Assembly: GCA_016839845.1 (NCBI GenBank) | Contig: JAEOTL010000144.1 | Coordinates: 1 to 6,217 of the forward strand | Reading direction: 5' to 3' | Source: Promethearchaeota archaeon | GTDB taxonomy: Archaea; Asgardarchaeota; Lokiarchaeia; Sigynarchaeales; SOKP01 | DNA: 6,217 nt | Shown: positions 5,203 through 6,217 of the stretch, piece after piece | Position numbering within the stretch: position 1 is the first letter of the stretch | Layout of the letters: each line of letters starts with the position of its first letter | Translations under genes and position numbers: made by a program | The notes under the pieces: model-generated | Databases searched by the model: none | Seen by the model: the letters and a program-made list of their open reading frames with translations, nothing else | What the model was told of the DNA's origin: nothing

Positions 5203-5517
5203 TTAAAAAGGATCCCAAACAACCAAAATAATAGCACCGCTCTTGGACGTAAAAGGCCCGTGAGTGACTCCCGCAGGAATATAGCGATAAAACCCTTTAC
5301 GGTAGATTTTGTCCTCACTCTGGTACTCTCCATCTAAAACGAAATGTTGTTCCGATCCTGTATGACAATGGGCTTCCATATCAAATCCTGTTGGAATATT
5401 GAGTATAAAAGTTCTGACACTATTTTCTTCACGAAGAATTTTTATCCTTGTCCCTGTAGGGTAACCTATCGCTTCTTCCCATTCTATTTCCTCATAATTG
5501 ATTGATTGTTCCTTCAT
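5203..5517 (-). CDS. Small single-domain cupin (paralog B)
   Basis: The 104-residue product carries cupin motif 1 as GFDMEAHCHTGSEQHFVLDG (ligands H50, H52, E56) and motif 2 as GFYRYIPAGVTHG (P81, H86), so all four metal ligands and the motif 2 Pro are present. It is the tandem duplicate of the next gene; the best conserved block runs from EQHFVL to HGP-TSKS. The Cys between the two His ligands (HCH) is a difference from its partner (HTH). A strong GAGGAGG ribosome binding site precedes the ATG at 5517. Such ChrR-like or anti-sigma-type cupin domains bind Zn or Fe, and a binding rather than catalytic role is possible (inference). It is 95 bases downstream of the deformylase gene and may share its transcript. 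Confidence 0.87.
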   Translation of the reverse strand: MKEQSINYEEIEWEEAIGYPTGTRIKILREENSVRTFILNIPTGFDMEAHCHTGSEQHFVLDGEYQSEDKIYRKGFYRYIPAGVTHGPFTSKSGAIILVVWDPF

Positions 5518-5612
5518 AGCATCCTCCTCTTGTTATATCCTCTATATAATTTTAATTTTAAAGGCTTAAACTTCTAAGGAAAAGGGACATTGTTTATTAA
5601 TTTTTCTTGCTT

Positions 5613-6128
5613 TTATAGTAACTTATTTAAATTTTCAAACTTTTTATTCTTTAAGTTTTCCTTTATTAGACATCTTTCAACTGTAGAGGCATAATCTAAA
5701 ATTAATATACCATTTAAATGGTCTATTTCATGCTCAATAATTCTGGCAATTAGACCACTATATCTATTATGTATTTCCTTTCCTTCAGGATTGATATAAT
5801 GAACGACGATACTTTTGCTGCGTTCAATATTGACAGAAACACCAGGAAGACTTAGGCAACCTTCTTCCAAAAAGTCCGCTCCCTTTTCTTCAATAATTTT
5901 GGGATTAACAAGGGAAATTAACTTACCGTCATTATCTGCGATTATAATTCGTTGCAATAAACCTACTTGGGGAGCTGCTAAGCCTATTCCTTCATAAGAA
6001 TACATGAGTTCAGCCATGTCTTCAATTATGTTATGAATATCACCATTTATATCTTTGACTGGACGTGCACTATCCAGCAAAACAGAATCGGGATAAATTC
6101 TAAGTTTAAGTCTTCTCTTTAAATGCAT
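5613..6128 (-). CDS. def: Peptide deformylase
   Basis: Peptide deformylase removes the formyl group from the N-terminal Met of new proteins at the ribosome, using a bound metal, usually Fe(II). All three defining motifs are present: GIGLAAPQVG at 47-56, EGCLS at 89-93 (metal ligand C91) and HEIDHLNG at 133-140 (ligands H133 and H137, catalytic E134). At 171 residues it has the usual length, with a Lys/Asn-rich C-terminal tail after the active-site helix. The ATG at 6128 is the only reasonable start: a stop lies in frame five codons upstream, and LKLRIYPDSVL follows as in relatives. Its ribosome binding site is poor. TATAAT-like boxes lie at 6149-6144 and 6188-6183 on the minus strand, too common in this AT-rich leader to choose between. 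The usual fmt partner is not next to it in view. Confidence 0.97.
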   Translation of the reverse strand: MHLKRRLKLRIYPDSVLLDSARPVKDINGDIHNIIEDMAELMYSYEGIGLAAPQVGLLQRIIIADNDGKLISLVNPKIIEEKGADFLEEGCLSLPGVSVNIERSKSIVVHYINPEGKEIHNRYSGLIARIIEHEIDHLNGILILDYASTVERCLIKENLKNKKFENLNKLL

Positions 6129-6217
6129 CCGTAGGAATGTCTAATTATAATTAATATTGAAAATTTTATAAAATTACATTCCATTATATTAATGATCACA
6201 ACCCAAGTCGGGTCTAT

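Noticed and set aside
6189..6217. Open frame ending RPDLGCDH-stop at the window edge on the minus strand
   Set aside because: It could be the tail of an upstream gene, but eight residues cannot be told from chance; the ACCC/GGGT mini-palindrome here is too short to call a terminator.
1..6217. CRISPR arrays, tRNA or rRNA genes, insertion sequences, phage or defence genes
   Set aside because: I looked for regularly spaced repeats, tRNA-like cloverleafs, transposase motifs and defence-type domains and saw none.

Overview
The window is a bacterial, AT-rich stretch in which every gene I can support reads on the minus strand, from a peptide deformylase at the high-coordinate end to the first 40 codons of an MFS transporter at position 1. 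Strong Shine-Dalgarno sequences (for example ahead of 951, 3728 and 5517), an Fe-S membrane protein of the NapH/NosR type, and a NifX/DUF5320/zinc-ribbon cluster suggest an anaerobic or microaerophilic Gram-negative-like bacterium of the kind often found in sediments. I cannot name the phylum from the sequence alone.

Layout, in the direction of transcription (high to low coordinates). 6128-5613 is a complete peptide deformylase (def). 5517-5203 and 5136-4831 are two tandem paralogous single-domain cupins. 4670-3825 is a metallo-beta-lactamase-fold protein of the COG1237 type with a signal-like N-terminus. 3728-3249 is a small exported protein with a predicted OB-like beta domain. 3156-1948 is a membrane ferredoxin with an unusual extracytoplasmic N-terminal domain and one Cys-depleted cluster motif. 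About 370 bases without a gene follow, holding a palindromic operator-like site, a recurring 8-mer and a REP-like G/C-tract hairpin.

1574-1200 is a NifX/NifB-family (MTH1175-like) cofactor-binding protein. Its stop overlaps the start of a MinD/Mrp-type P-loop ATPase that is now a remnant (1203-1039): the Walker A motif is cut by a stop after GKGGTG, and only a C-terminal tail follows. 951-625 is a DUF5320 protein with a Gly/Arg/Pro-rich head and coiled-coil tail. 525-337 is a 62-residue zinc-ribbon protein. 120-1 is the start of an MFS permease with its own plausible promoter.

Two functional groups stand out. The exported OB-like protein and the membrane ferredoxin are adjacent and probably co-transcribed, which suggests an envelope electron-transfer or metal-related function. 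The NifX-like, MinD-like, DUF5320 and zinc-ribbon genes form a recurrent set linked by family knowledge to Fe-S or metal-cofactor handling, but here the ATPase has been lost. The possible REP-like insertion in the NifX promoter fits decay of that operon. I see no complete new defence or mobile system; the most interesting signals are decay and regulatory structure.
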